The position numbers were made by a program, and so were the translations under genes. Shown here piece by piece: positions 8,464-17,339 of a stretch of 64,000 nucleotides of DNA; within the stretch, counting starts at the first letter, position 1, and every line of letters begins with the position of its first letter. This DNA is from Halococcus salifodinae DSM 8989 (lineage in GTDB: Archaea; Halobacteriota; Halobacteria; Halobacteriales; Halococcaceae), in assembly GCF_000336935.1 (NCBI RefSeq), contig NZ_AOME01000053.1, positions 9,526 through 73,525 of the forward strand, in the 5' to 3' direction. The notes under the pieces were generated by a model. It was not told where the DNA came from and did not search any database. It worked only from the letters and a program-made list of their open reading frames with translations.

Positions 8464-8745
8464 TCACGCGCGGGACGCGCGATCGACGGGTCTCGTTCGG
8501 CGCTGCTCTTCCAGGAACCGGTTCGTCACCGCGAGCGCGACGTTGACCGCAGAGATCGCAGCCCCGAGCCACGCGCGATCAACGAGCCGTCCGAGGTCTC
8601 CACGAACCCACCGATAGCGATGACGAGAACCAGGCTGGTAACGGTGATGGCCACCGTCATCGTCGGTCTGCGGTTCTCGGTTCGGTAGGAGTGGAGGCCC
8701 GCAGCGACCGTGCCGAGACCGACCCAGGCAGCCCTATCCTTCCAT
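8464..8745 (-). pseudogene. Frameshifted remnant of a small membrane-protein gene
   Basis: Minus-strand frames here look coding only in pieces. One frame reads AAWVGLGTVAAGLHSYRTEN followed by PTMTVAITVTSLVLVIAIGG; the next frame continues WLGAAISAVNVALAVTNRFL and stops at 8464. An upstream ATG at 8745 gives MEG then a stop in yet another frame. Together they would make a two- or three-helix membrane protein of about 90 residues if at least two frameshifts were repaired, near 8735 and near 8590. It could be genuine decay or base-calling error. The source family is not identified. Confidence 0.45.
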
Positions 8746-8840
8746 CGTAATTCCGTCGCTCCGTTCGGTGTATGTTCCGCTAGCGATACCTGAAGGTGAT
8801 CGTTCGTGGGGCCTCATGAACGACTACTGGGAGGGTGGCG

Positions 8841-8847
8841 CTTTTAT
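8841..8847 (+). promoter_or_regulatory. TATA element of the cupin gene
   Basis: CTTTTAT centred 27-28 nt ahead of the ATG at 8872; supports that start over an upstream in-frame GTG/ATG and suggests a leaderless transcript. Confidence 0.55.
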
Positions 8848-8871
8848 CTGCTTGGCTACGGTGAGAACGCC

Positions 8872-9210
8872 ATGGAGATCCGTTCGGCGGCCGATATCGA
8901 AAGCACCGAAGCGGTCGAGGGCGCTCACCTGCAGCGCCTGGCCGGTGGCGAGAAGGCGAACGTCCAGCGGTTCGTGATCGATCCCGGGGCCGTCGTCCCG
9001 GAGCACAGCCACCCACACGAGCAGGTCGGCTACGTGATCGAAGGGGAGCTGACGTTCACCGTCGACGGCGAGGAGCGTATCGTCGGCGCGGGCGACTCGT
9101 ACGTTCTCGCTGGCGACGAACCCCACCGTGCGGAGAACCACGGCACGGACCGGGCGATCGGCCTCGACGTCTTCAGCCCGCCGCGGGACGATCCCGACTG
9201 GGAGGGATAG
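8872..9210 (+). CDS. Cupin-domain protein
   Basis: Single-domain cupin of 112 residues. The first cupin motif is present as PEHSHPHEQVGYVIEGELTF-like sequence (about residues 43-62, metal ligands His45, His47 and Glu50 by position in motif 1), and the second as GDSYVLAGDEPHRAENHG (His ligand near 88). Such proteins bind a metal ion and may be isomerases, dioxygenases or sensors; the substrate is not predictable. No signal peptide. It precedes, but faces, the amidohydrolase gene. Confidence 0.8.
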   Translation: MEIRSAADIESTEAVEGAHLQRLAGGEKANVQRFVIDPGAVVPEHSHPHEQVGYVIEGELTFTVDGEERIVGAGDSYVLAGDEPHRAENHGTDRAIGLDVFSPPRDDPDWEG

Positions 9211-9249
9211 TCGATCGGGGTGAACCGAAACCGGCGCTCGAATCGCGGT

Positions 9250-10494
9250 TCACGTGGCGAGGGCGGCCACGGTTTCGGCGAGTGCCCGGGTCGCCGCCGT
9301 GCAGTCGGCCCAGTCGGTCCACTCGCGCGGACTGTGTGAGGCTCCATCCCGCGAGGGCGCGAACAGGAGGCCGGCGTCGGTCACGGACGCGACGTGCATC
9401 GTGTCGTGGGCAGCCCCGGAGTGCATCGCCAGCGACTCGATGTCCGCCTTCTCGCACCCTGCGTGGGTAGCCTCCCGATACCGTTCGCTCATCGGCGTGG
9501 GGCGGAGATCGAAGCTGCGCTCGAACTCCGTCGTAACGTCGCGGTCGCGAGTGATGCGGTCGAGGTTCGCCCGAGCACGTTCAACGATCGCGTTCATCGT
9601 GGCGTACTCGGTGCTCCGGACGTCGAGGCCCATCTCGACTCGGCCGGGAACGACGTTGGTCGCGTTCGGCTCGACCGTGAAGCCTCCCACCGTTCCGACC
9701 GCGGTGTCGTCCTCCGTCGTCGCTTCCCGGGCGGCCGACTCGACGTCGAGGACGAATTCGCTGGCCGCTGCGAGGGCGTCGTCGCGGTCGGCCATCGAGG
9801 TCGCGCCCGCGTGGTCGGCCTCGCCCTCGACGACCACCTCGCAGTGGGTGATACCGGTGATGGTGGTGACGATCCCGACCGGAACGCCCGCCGCTTCGAG
9901 CCGATCGTTCTGCTCGACGTGGAGTTCGAGCCACGCGTCCCACTCCCGCGCGTCGAGGCGTCCCTCCCCACGGAACCCGATCTCTGTCAGGGCCGCATCG
10001 AGGGTGGTGCCGTCGTCGTCGGCAAGGCCCAGTGCTGCCTCGACCGACCGCTCGCCGGCGGCGACCGACGATCCCAGCAGCCCCTCGGCGAAGCGCTGGC
10101 CTTCCTCCTCGGTGAAGCAGACGACCTCGATCGGACGAGCGGGTTCGATACCGGACTCCTGTACCGCGCGAACGGCTTCGAGCGCCGCGTAGACGCCGAG
10201 CGGTCCGTCGAAGATCCCACCCCGCGGCACCGAATCGAGGTGGCTCCCCGTCGCGACCGCCGGCGTGTCGGGGGCTACGTCGTCGGGAACCCACCGCCCG
10301 GCGACGTTGCCGACAGCATCGACCCAAACCGCGAGGCCGGCCGCTTCGAGACGGTCGACGAGGTACTCGCGCCCGCGACGGTTGGGCGGCGTCCCGGTGA
10401 GAACGGTCCGTCCGCGGCCCGTTTCGGCGTCGATCGCGCCGAACGCGGCGTTGGTCTCGATGTCCGATCGGAGTCGATCGCCGTTGATCTCCAT
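9250..10494 (-). CDS. M20-family Zn-dependent amidohydrolase (N-carbamoyl-amino acid hydrolase / allantoate amidohydrolase type)
   Basis: Hydrolyses the C-N bond of N-carbamoyl amino acids or allantoate-like ureido compounds. The 414-residue protein shows the family's metal ligands and motifs: TGSHLDSVPRGGIFDG (early Asp/His ligands), FTEEEGQRF (Glu pair), LELHVEQ, and the C-terminal MHSGAAHDTMHVA with the last His ligand and the dimerisation lid between. Size and motifs fit AmaB/HyuC/AllC; which substrate is not resolvable and no purine- or hydantoin-degradation neighbours are present. Monocistronic, convergent with the cupin gene. Confidence 0.88.
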   Translation of the reverse strand: MEINGDRLRSDIETNAAFGAIDAETGRGRTVLTGTPPNRRGREYLVDRLEAAGLAVWVDAVGNVAGRWVPDDVAPDTPAVATGSHLDSVPRGGIFDGPLGVYAALEAVRAVQESGIEPARPIEVVCFTEEEGQRFAEGLLGSSVAAGERSVEAALGLADDDGTTLDAALTEIGFRGEGRLDAREWDAWLELHVEQNDRLEAAGVPVGIVTTITGITHCEVVVEGEADHAGATSMADRDDALAAASEFVLDVESAAREATTEDDTAVGTVGGFTVEPNATNVVPGRVEMGLDVRSTEYATMNAIVERARANLDRITRDRDVTTEFERSFDLRPTPMSERYREATHAGCEKADIESLAMHSGAAHDTMHVASVTDAGLLFAPSRDGASHSPREWTDWADCTAATRALAETVAALAT

Positions 10495-10737
10495 ATGAGG
10501 GGATCGACCCGCCCGTAGTACACTCTTCCGGCGACCGGCATTGCGAAACGACGATGGGGATCGTTTCGCTGTCCGTTCCTGTTCCTGCGTTGCTCAGGGG
10601 CTGCCGTCAGCCGACCGACTCCGCTCGGTTATCGTCGACCTCGGCAACGGGGCGGCCCCCCGTCGCAAGCGATCCGCCCCGGTCGAGCGGTCGACGGCAA
10701 TCGATACGTGCATGAGAGTCGCTATCGAGAAGCGGAC

Positions 10738-12756
10738 ATGGAGCCGATCGAGGGAAGCGACCATCACGACATCGTGCGAGTGAGCGAGCCACGACTCTCG
10801 CCGGACGGCGAACGGGTCGCGTTCGTTCGGCGGGTACCGAAGGACGAGGAGTCCGTCGCGGCCACGATCCACGTCGTTCCCGCCGACGGCGGAGGCGATC
10901 CGCGACAGTTCACCCTCACGGACGGCGTCGACGCCGAACCACGCTGGTCGCCGTCGGGCGATCGCCTCGCGTTCGTCTCGACACGAGGCGACAGCGACCG
11001 GCCACAGCTCTGGGTCGTCCCCGTGGACGGCGGCGAGGCCCGACAGGTGACCGACGTCCCCGGTAGCGTTTCCGCCCTCTCGTGGGACCGCGACGGCGAG
11101 CGGATCGCGTTCGTCCAGTCGGTGACCGTCGACGAGCGCGAGGAGGAGCGTGACCTGCACGGCGACGAACGCACCGTCCCGGACCCGAAAGTGCTCGACC
11201 GACTGGTGTACCGGGCCGACGAGCGCTACTTCGACGGGACCCGGAGTCACGTCTACGTCGCCGATCTCGAGGGGAACGTCGAACGCGTCACCGACGGGGA
11301 GTACGACTACGGTTCGCCGGCGTGGAGCGACGAAACGCTCTACGTCACCGCGAAGCGAACGGACGATCCCGACGACAACACGATCGTGGACGTGTTGGCC
11401 CACGACCTCGCCACGGACGAGGTCGAGACGGTGTTCCAGACCAACGAGTGGATGCCGACCATCGCCGTCACCGACGACGACCGGATCGCCTACACCCACA
11501 CGCCGGCCGAAATGGGGGCAATGGGCCAGACCGACCTGCTGGTGTACGACCGCGCAAGCGAGACGACGGCGACGCTCACCGAGAACCTCGATCGCACGGT
11601 CGAGACGCCGACGATCACGTGGGGCCGCGAGGCAGAGTCCGTCTACTTCGTCACGCCCGACGAGGGCGCGTTCGCCGTCCGCCGCGCGAACGGCGACGGC
11701 AGCGGTGACGTCGAAACGGTCGTCACGGACGGTCACGTCACGGGCGTGACGGCGGGCGGTGGGCGGGTCGCGTTCGTCCGGAGCGAATGGGACCACCCCG
11801 GCGACGTGTTCGTTCACGAGGGATCGGACACGACCCGGCTGACGCGGGTGAACGAGGCGTATCTCGCGGATCACGCCATCGGCGAACCCGAGCCGGTCCG
11901 GTTCAAGGCCGACGACGGGCCGACGATCGAGGGGTGGGTGCTGACACCGCCCGATATCGCCGACCAGAAGGCCGACCGATCGTCCGACGCCGACGAACCG
12001 TATCCCTTGATAACCCAGATTCACGGCGGGCCACACGCGATGTGGACGGCGGCGGGGACGATGTGGCACGAGTTCCAGACGCTCGCCGCCCGCGGGTACG
12101 CCGTGTTCTGGTCGAACCCGCGAGGATCGACGGGGTACGGACAGGCGTTCACCGCCGCGATCGAGCGCGACTGGGGGGCAGTGACGATGGCGGACGTTCT
12201 CGCCGGTGTGGAGCAGGTCACGGATCGCGCGGACATCGACGGCGAGGAGTGTTACGTCACCGGCGGCTCGTTCGGCGGGTTCATGACCGGTTGGATCGTG
12301 GGCCACACCGATCGATTCCGGGCCGCGGTCGCTCAGCGCGGCGTGTACGACCTGCTCTCGTTTTACGGATCGACGGACGCGTTCAAGCTGGTCGAGTGGG
12401 ATTTCGACACCACGCCGTGGGAAGAGCCCGCGTTCCTCTGGGAGCACTCGCCCGTCGCCCACGTCGATGCGGTCGACACCCCGACGCTTCTGATCCACGC
12501 CGAGGACGATTATCGGGTTCCAGTCAACAACGGCGAGATGTTCTACCTCTTCCTCAAGAAAAACGGCGTCGACACCCGGCTGGTGCGCTACCCGCGCGAG
12601 GGCCACGAACTGTCGCGCTCGGGCGAACCCGCCCACGTCGTCGACCGGATCGAGCGGATCGCCCGCTGGTTCGACGGCTACTCCGCACGCGTCGACGCTC
12701 CCCGCGCACTCGACCGTGGTGACGAGGGGCTCTCGACCACCGACGACGAGGACTGA
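10738..12756 (+). CDS. S9-family serine peptidase (acylaminoacyl/prolyl oligopeptidase type)
   Basis: Cytoplasmic peptidase of 672 residues that removes residues or acylated residues from short peptides. The N-terminal half (1-380) is a seven-bladed beta-propeller with TolB-like repeats (for example PRLSPDGERVAFV and PRWSPSGDRLAFVS). The C-terminal alpha/beta hydrolase has HGGPH oxyanion region, nucleophile Ser511 in GGSFGGF, Asp591 in EDDYRVP and His623 in EGHELS. The ATG at 10738 starts directly before the first propeller blade. It stands alone, with a 240-nt promoter region that contains no other gene. Confidence 0.92.
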   Translation: MEPIEGSDHHDIVRVSEPRLSPDGERVAFVRRVPKDEESVAATIHVVPADGGGDPRQFTLTDGVDAEPRWSPSGDRLAFVSTRGDSDRPQLWVVPVDGGEARQVTDVPGSVSALSWDRDGERIAFVQSVTVDEREEERDLHGDERTVPDPKVLDRLVYRADERYFDGTRSHVYVADLEGNVERVTDGEYDYGSPAWSDETLYVTAKRTDDPDDNTIVDVLAHDLATDEVETVFQTNEWMPTIAVTDDDRIAYTHTPAEMGAMGQTDLLVYDRASETTATLTENLDRTVETPTITWGREAESVYFVTPDEGAFAVRRANGDGSGDVETVVTDGHVTGVTAGGGRVAFVRSEWDHPGDVFVHEGSDTTRLTRVNEAYLADHAIGEPEPVRFKADDGPTIEGWVLTPPDIADQKADRSSDADEPYPLITQIHGGPHAMWTAAGTMWHEFQTLAARGYAVFWSNPRGSTGYGQAFTAAIERDWGAVTMADVLAGVEQVTDRADIDGEECYVTGGSFGGFMTGWIVGHTDRFRAAVAQRGVYDLLSFYGSTDAFKLVEWDFDTTPWEEPAFLWEHSPVAHVDAVDTPTLLIHAEDDYRVPVNNGEMFYLFLKKNGVDTRLVRYPREGHELSRSGEPAHVVDRIERIARWFDGYSARVDAPRALDRGDEGLSTTDDED

Positions 12757-12853
12757 CCACCGGCTCGAAGCGCGATCGTCGGAGGACGTCTCTGCCTCCT
12801 CGCTGTGAGGGGGTTCGTCCCTCGAACGAACGACACGTAGAGCCAGTTGGTGC

Positions 12854-13051
12854 TCACGCGGTGATGTCGTCGATGCGTCGGGGTTCCCCCGACAGCGCCG
12901 GGTCGGGTTCGACGATCTGGAGCACTTCGTGGTCGGTGATCTCGGGATAGGGTTTGTCGACGGCGTCCTCGACGAGCGCGCGATCGAGCCGGAACTCCGT
13001 TCCCTCGTAGCTCACGTCGACACCCTCATCGTCGAACGATAGAACAGTCAT
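12854..13051 (-). CDS. DUF5800-type small haloarchaeal protein
   Basis: A 65-residue acidic protein, MTVLSFDDEGVDVSYEGTEF at the N-terminus and HEVLQIVEPDPALSGEPRRI near the end, matching a family restricted to haloarchaea (DUF5800 as I recall it). Function unknown; no membrane span or Cys. The start ATG at 13051 is the one that leaves the conserved N-terminus intact. It is divergent from the bactofilin-like gene. Confidence 0.75.
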   Translation of the reverse strand: MTVLSFDDEGVDVSYEGTEFRLDRALVEDAVDKPYPEITDHEVLQIVEPDPALSGEPRRIDDITA

Positions 13052-13130
13052 GACCGAGGTTCGTCGCTCGCCGGTAAAAATCGCTCGTCCCGACGGGCGG
13101 TGGCCGGCCGTGGCCGGCAGACGGATTGGA

Positions 13131-13137
13131 TTTATTA
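13131..13137 (+). promoter_or_regulatory. TATA element of the bactofilin-like gene
   Basis: TTTATTA preceded by a purine-rich BRE-like GATTGGA, centred 27 nt upstream of the GTG at 13161. It supports GTG as the start and a leaderless mRNA. Confidence 0.6.
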
Positions 13138-13160
13138 CGCACCCCCACCGAACCGTCGGT

Positions 13161-14435
13161 GTGTCGCTCCGCTCGGACCCGCTCGCCGCGCTCGTCGTCC
13201 CCGATGGCACCACCGTCGAGGAACACGCCATCGTGACCGAGACGGACGTCATCGTCGGCGCACAAAGCGAGATCGCACTCGGCGTCCGCGGCCGGAACGT
13301 GATCGCCGGCGAGCGCGTCACGATCGCCGGTGACGTCGAGGCCGAGGCTGACTGTCGTCTCGACACCTGGTGTGAGATCGGGGGGAACGTGCTCGCGGGC
13401 GCGGACGCCTACATCGGCGAGCGCGTCACCATCGACGGCCAGCTCGTGGTCGCCGGCGATCTCGACATCGGCGACGACGTCACGATCGAGGAGGGGTTCG
13501 ACGCCAACGGCTGGATCGTGATTCGCAACCCGGTCCCGACGCTCGTCTTCCTCTTCACCTATCTCACCCATCTCCTCCACATCGGCGAGGAGGACATGGC
13601 CGAAGACGTGGTCGCGGAGGTGTTCGACGAAGAGGAAGCAGAGCCGCTCGTGATCCCGCGCAACGCCGACGTGACCGACGACGCGTGGCGGGTCTCGACT
13701 CCGGCGGAGGTCGGGGCCGACTGTCGCCTCCACGGCAACCTCCGTGCGGCGTCGATCACGGTCGACGAGCGTAGTGAAGTGTTCGGCAGCCTCCGGGCGC
13801 GCGAGTCGATCGTGGTCGAGAGCGAAACGACGGTCCACGGCGACGTCACGACCCGTGGTGGCGCAGTCGAGGTCGCCGCCGACGCCCGGATCCGCGGCGA
13901 TATCGCGTGCGAACAGCTCCGTCTCCACGAAGGTGCGGTGGTCGAGGGCGCGATGCGCGCTCGCGGCGAGATGACCATCGTCCGCGAAGAAAACCCGCTC
14001 GCAATCGCTCCCGAATCGGACACCGAGACGGCTACCGGAGCCTCCGAAGCCGCCGAGGACCGATCGCCGTCGACCGAACCGGGTGCGGACGCCGAGGTGG
14101 AGGCGAGCGAGCCCGACGAACCGGCCGAGCCGACTGATGGCGCGGACCGAACTGACCTGATCCAGGCGATCGAACCGATCGACGCTCCCACAGCGAGCAC
14201 GGAACGCACCGCCGACGAGGAGGAATCGGAACCGTCGAACGAAGACGAATCGGCGGCGACAGACCACGGTGAAGCGAACGCGGCCGACGAGGAGCCATCG
14301 GAGCCGGTGATTCGGGAGGCCGAACCCGAGGCGAGCGAGTCCGCGGAACCGGCGGCGGACGATTCCGAGGGATCGGGAACGAGCGATCCGGAGGCATCCG
14401 AAGAACCGAAAGGCAGTTTCACACCGCCCGAGTAG
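13161..14435 (+). CDS. Bactofilin-like / polymer-forming beta-helix protein with acidic tail
   Basis: A 424-residue protein with two runs of right-handed beta-helix-like repeats: residues about 15-115 (TVEEHAIVTETDVIVGAQSE, then short GxxVxIxG-type rungs) and about 180-275 (CRLHGNLRAASITVDERSEV and following rungs). Between them lies a hydrophobic segment, VPTLVFLFTYLTHLLHIGEE, that could sit in or on the membrane. The last 140 residues are an extremely acidic, Ser/Glu/Asp-rich disordered tail. Such repeats are found in bactofilins and archaeal halofilins that polymerise beneath the membrane and affect cell shape; that role is inferred. The gene ends 7 nt before the GTPase gene. Confidence 0.75.
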   Translation: MSLRSDPLAALVVPDGTTVEEHAIVTETDVIVGAQSEIALGVRGRNVIAGERVTIAGDVEAEADCRLDTWCEIGGNVLAGADAYIGERVTIDGQLVVAGDLDIGDDVTIEEGFDANGWIVIRNPVPTLVFLFTYLTHLLHIGEEDMAEDVVAEVFDEEEAEPLVIPRNADVTDDAWRVSTPAEVGADCRLHGNLRAASITVDERSEVFGSLRARESIVVESETTVHGDVTTRGGAVEVAADARIRGDIACEQLRLHEGAVVEGAMRARGEMTIVREENPLAIAPESDTETATGASEAAEDRSPSTEPGADAEVEASEPDEPAEPTDGADRTDLIQAIEPIDAPTASTERTADEEESEPSNEDESAATDHGEANAADEEPSEPVIREAEPEASESAEPAADDSEGSGTSDPEASEEPKGSFTPPE

Positions 14436-14442
14436 GCGCGCC

Positions 14443-15624
14443 ATGCTCTCGCTCGCGCTCGCCGGCAAGCCGAACGCCGGCAAATCTACCTTTTTCGAGG
14501 CGGCGACCATGACCGAGGTCGACGTCGCCAACTACCCCTTCACGACGATCGACGCGAATCGCGGGGTCTCGTACGTGCGTACCGACTGCCCCTGTCTCGA
14601 CCGCGAGGAGCGCTGCGGCAACGAACACTGCCGCGACGGCAAGCGGTACGTCTCTGTCGAGCTCCTGGATGTCGCGGGGCTCGTCCCGGGCGCACACGAG
14701 GGACGGGGGCTGGGCAACCAGTTCCTCGACGAACTCACGACCGCCGACGTTATTTTGAACGTGGTCGACGCCTCCGGCGGGACGAACGCCGAGGGCGAGC
14801 CGGTCGAAGTCGGCGATCACGATCCCGTCGAAGACGTGGATTTCGTCGCGAGCGAGATCGAGCGATGGCTCGCGGGGATCGTGGCGCGCAACTGGGAGAC
14901 CGTCGAGCGCGGGTCGCGCTCGCCCGGCTTCGCGATCGACGACCACCTCGCGGAGCTGCTCTCGGGTGTGGGCGCGAACGAGCCGGCGATCGCGGCGACG
15001 CTACGCGCGCTCGACTATCCTGACGACCCGCGCGAGTGGACCGACGACGACCGCCTCGCGCTCGCCCGCGAGATTCGAGCGCGAACCAAACCCCTCGTCG
15101 TCGTGGCGAACAAAGCCGATGTCGCGCCCGAGGGCAACCTCGATTCGCTGGCCGCGGCCGCCGAGCGCGCGATCCCGGCGACCGCGGACGGCGAACGCGC
15201 GCTCCGGCGCGGGGCCGAGGCGGGCGTGATCGACTACGATCCCGGCGATAGCGAGTTCGCGGTCGGCGACGGCCTCTCGGCGAGCCAGCGTGCGGGACTC
15301 GAAACCGTCGAGGACGTCATCGAGGCGTACGGCGGGACCGGCATCCAGCGCGCGCTGAACGAGGCGGTGTACGACCTGCTCGATCACATTACTGTTTACC
15401 CGGTCCAGAACGAGTCGAAGTGGACCGACGGCCAAGGGAACACCCTCCCCGACGCCTTCCTCGTCCCCCGCGGATCGACGCCGCGCGACCTCGCCTTCGC
15501 AGTCCACTCGGACATCGGCGAGGGGTATCTCCACGCCGTGGACGCACGCTCGAACCGGGAGATCGGCGACGACCACGAACTCGCGGAGGGCGACGTGGTG
15601 AAGATCGTGAGCACCGCGAAGTGA
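14443..15624 (+). CDS. YchF-type Obg-family GTPase/ATPase with TGS domain
   Basis: Ribosome-associated nucleotide switch of 393 residues. G1 P-loop GKPNAGKST (8-16), G2 region NYPFTTIDAN, G3 DVAGLVPGAHEGRGLGNQFLDEL-type sequence with the Obg-like glycines (about 76-95), G4 NKAD (near 219), and a C-terminal TGS domain (about 315-390, DAFLVPRGSTPRDLAFAVH). A Cys-rich insert (CPCLDREERCGNEHC) follows the G2 loop; this insert is typical of the archaeal group. Whether it prefers ATP or GTP is not decided by the sequence seen. Tight spacing after the bactofilin-like gene suggests co-transcription. Confidence 0.9.
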   Translation: MLSLALAGKPNAGKSTFFEAATMTEVDVANYPFTTIDANRGVSYVRTDCPCLDREERCGNEHCRDGKRYVSVELLDVAGLVPGAHEGRGLGNQFLDELTTADVILNVVDASGGTNAEGEPVEVGDHDPVEDVDFVASEIERWLAGIVARNWETVERGSRSPGFAIDDHLAELLSGVGANEPAIAATLRALDYPDDPREWTDDDRLALAREIRARTKPLVVVANKADVAPEGNLDSLAAAAERAIPATADGERALRRGAEAGVIDYDPGDSEFAVGDGLSASQRAGLETVEDVIEAYGGTGIQRALNEAVYDLLDHITVYPVQNESKWTDGQGNTLPDAFLVPRGSTPRDLAFAVHSDIGEGYLHAVDARSNREIGDDHELAEGDVVKIVSTAK

Positions 15625-15660
15625 CGCGACGATGCCCGGTCCGTGGGCCGAACCGGCCCG

Positions 15661-16095
15661 TCAGTTCATCACTTCGGCCGTGTCGATCCCGACGACGATC
15701 CCCGCATCGATGTCGTCGGTAGCGCGGTCGTCGTCAGCCGCCGCGAGCAGTCGCTCGGTCTGTTCGGTGTGGGCGTGCTGTGCGGCCGTCGCGAGCCGCG
15801 AGTCGAGGTCGTGTTCCTCGCGAAGGGTCTCCCACGCCCCCGCATCGACGACGTAGCCGCGAACGCCGTCGACGGTCACGTACTCGTACTCGCGTTCGTA
15901 GGTCGAGTGCGACCCGAGCAGCGAGGCGTTGAGAACCACGAGCGCACCGACGAGCCCTTCGCGGGGAACGTTTTCGGCTTCGGCAACGTCATCGACCACA
16001 TCGGCCTCAATCGGCGTCTCAGCCGCTTCATCCGTGCCACCGTCGGTCGTCCGCGTGTCGGCCGTCGAACCGTCGTTGGAGCGATCGTCGGTCAT
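15661..16095 (-). CDS. Conserved haloarchaeal hypothetical protein
   Basis: Unrecognised 144-residue protein. The first 45 residues are Asp/Thr/Ser-rich and probably disordered; the rest is folded, with VPREGLVGALVVLNASLLGSH and a beta pair around YEYVTVDGVRGYVVDAGAW, then helices rich in Ala and His. No signal, span or Cys. The start could also be an ATG at 16140, adding 15 residues that look non-conserved (MQPQHRKTPP). It converges with the GTPase gene, 36 nt apart. Confidence 0.6.
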   Translation of the reverse strand: MTDDRSNDGSTADTRTTDGGTDEAAETPIEADVVDDVAEAENVPREGLVGALVVLNASLLGSHSTYEREYEYVTVDGVRGYVVDAGAWETLREEHDLDSRLATAAQHAHTEQTERLLAAADDDRATDDIDAGIVVGIDTAEVMN

Positions 16096-16370
16096 CCACG
16101 CCCGGTTCGTGGGGGGCGTCTTTCGGTGTTGTGGTTGCATAGTTCGGATCGGTCCTCTGCGCTGGTTCTGAAAGCGATCGCAGAGTGGTCCACACTCGCA
16201 CGAGACAAATGAAAACCGCGGGCCACTCCCTCCCCAACCGATTCCTTCGCCTCACCCCGTTCGGCTCAGTCATCCCTCGCACGCGAGTCGCGCGCCGATA
16301 AACGGCGCGCAGCCGCGCGCCACCGCAATCGGCTGGCCGGGCAGCGTGGTGTTCGCCAACCGTTCGTGCG

Positions 16371-17222
16371 TCACACGAGCGGCTGGAACCACACGGCGAA
16401 AAAGAGGAGTCCGAGGAACACGTAGGAACCGCGCATCAGCACCTCGGTCGCGCGCCGCGGTTCGAGCCGCCGAGTCGTCGCGGCGACGACGGCGAACGCG
16501 ACGACTGCGAGGCCGGTGCTCGGCGGAAACACGCCAGTGATTGCGCCCACGAGCACGCCCACGAGCGCGAGCGCCACGAGGCCGTAGGCGACACGACGCG
16601 CGCGCTCGCGGCCGAGCACCACGGCGACGGTCCGTTTGTCGATCGAACGGTCGTAGGATCGGTCCTTCGCGTCGTCGATGACTTTGATCCCCGAGAGGAG
16701 CACGAGGAAGACGGCTGCAAACGCGAGCGCCGTCGTCGAGAACGCGCCCGCTTGCACGTAGTACCCACCGAGGATCGAGAGCGCGATCCCGACCGGGTAG
16801 CCCGCGGTCGCGCCCACGGGATGCATGTCGAGCTGGGGCGCGTGAAGGTAGCCGACGAACCACGCTGGCAACGTGACGAGCGCCGCACCGGGCCCGATCA
16901 CGATCCAGAGCCAGCCGAGACACGCCGCGAACCCGCCGGTCGCGAGCGCGAGCCCCAGCCGACAGCCCCCCACCGTGAGCGGGTGGTCGTCGTCCTCGCC
17001 TCGAACGTGGAAATCGACGTAGCCGTCCTTGACGTGGGCGGTGTAGACCGCACAGAACATCGCCGTCATGTGGACGATACTGGCGACTGGCGAGATACTG
17101 GGAGCGAGTGCCGCGCCGAACCACGACGCCGCGAGCGGTGGGAGCATGAAAACCGGGTGGACCTGCGAGGCGAGCGCGGCGAGATCGGCTCGTGTTCCCT
17201 GCTCGTGGCGTGCGATAGCCAT
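16371..17222 (-). CDS. UbiA-superfamily prenyltransferase
   Basis: Membrane enzyme (283 residues, about eight hydrophobic helices) that transfers a prenyl chain to an acceptor. The two Asp-rich cation-binding regions are visible: HVKDGYVDFHVRGEDDDHPL in the loop near residues 63-82, and KVIDDAKDRSYD near 190-201. Relatives make menaquinone, digeranylgeranylglyceryl phosphate or heme derivatives; the acceptor here is not clear because the first motif deviates from the canonical NDxxDxxxD. Monocistronic between the hypothetical gene and an MFS gene, both on the minus strand. Confidence 0.8.
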   Translation of the reverse strand: MAIARHEQGTRADLAALASQVHPVFMLPPLAASWFGAALAPSISPVASIVHMTAMFCAVYTAHVKDGYVDFHVRGEDDDHPLTVGGCRLGLALATGGFAACLGWLWIVIGPGAALVTLPAWFVGYLHAPQLDMHPVGATAGYPVGIALSILGGYYVQAGAFSTTALAFAAVFLVLLSGIKVIDDAKDRSYDRSIDKRTVAVVLGRERARRVAYGLVALALVGVLVGAITGVFPPSTGLAVVAFAVVAATTRRLEPRRATEVLMRGSYVFLGLLFFAVWFQPLV

Positions 17223-17339
17223 ACAACCACGTTCGGGTCCCCATCACATAGGTGTGCGGTCGGAGTGTGGCGTTTCGACGCCACAGCGGTCGTGGTCGAA
17301 CACGCGTCGATTCCTGACAAGCGCGCTCCTGTCGGCGTA

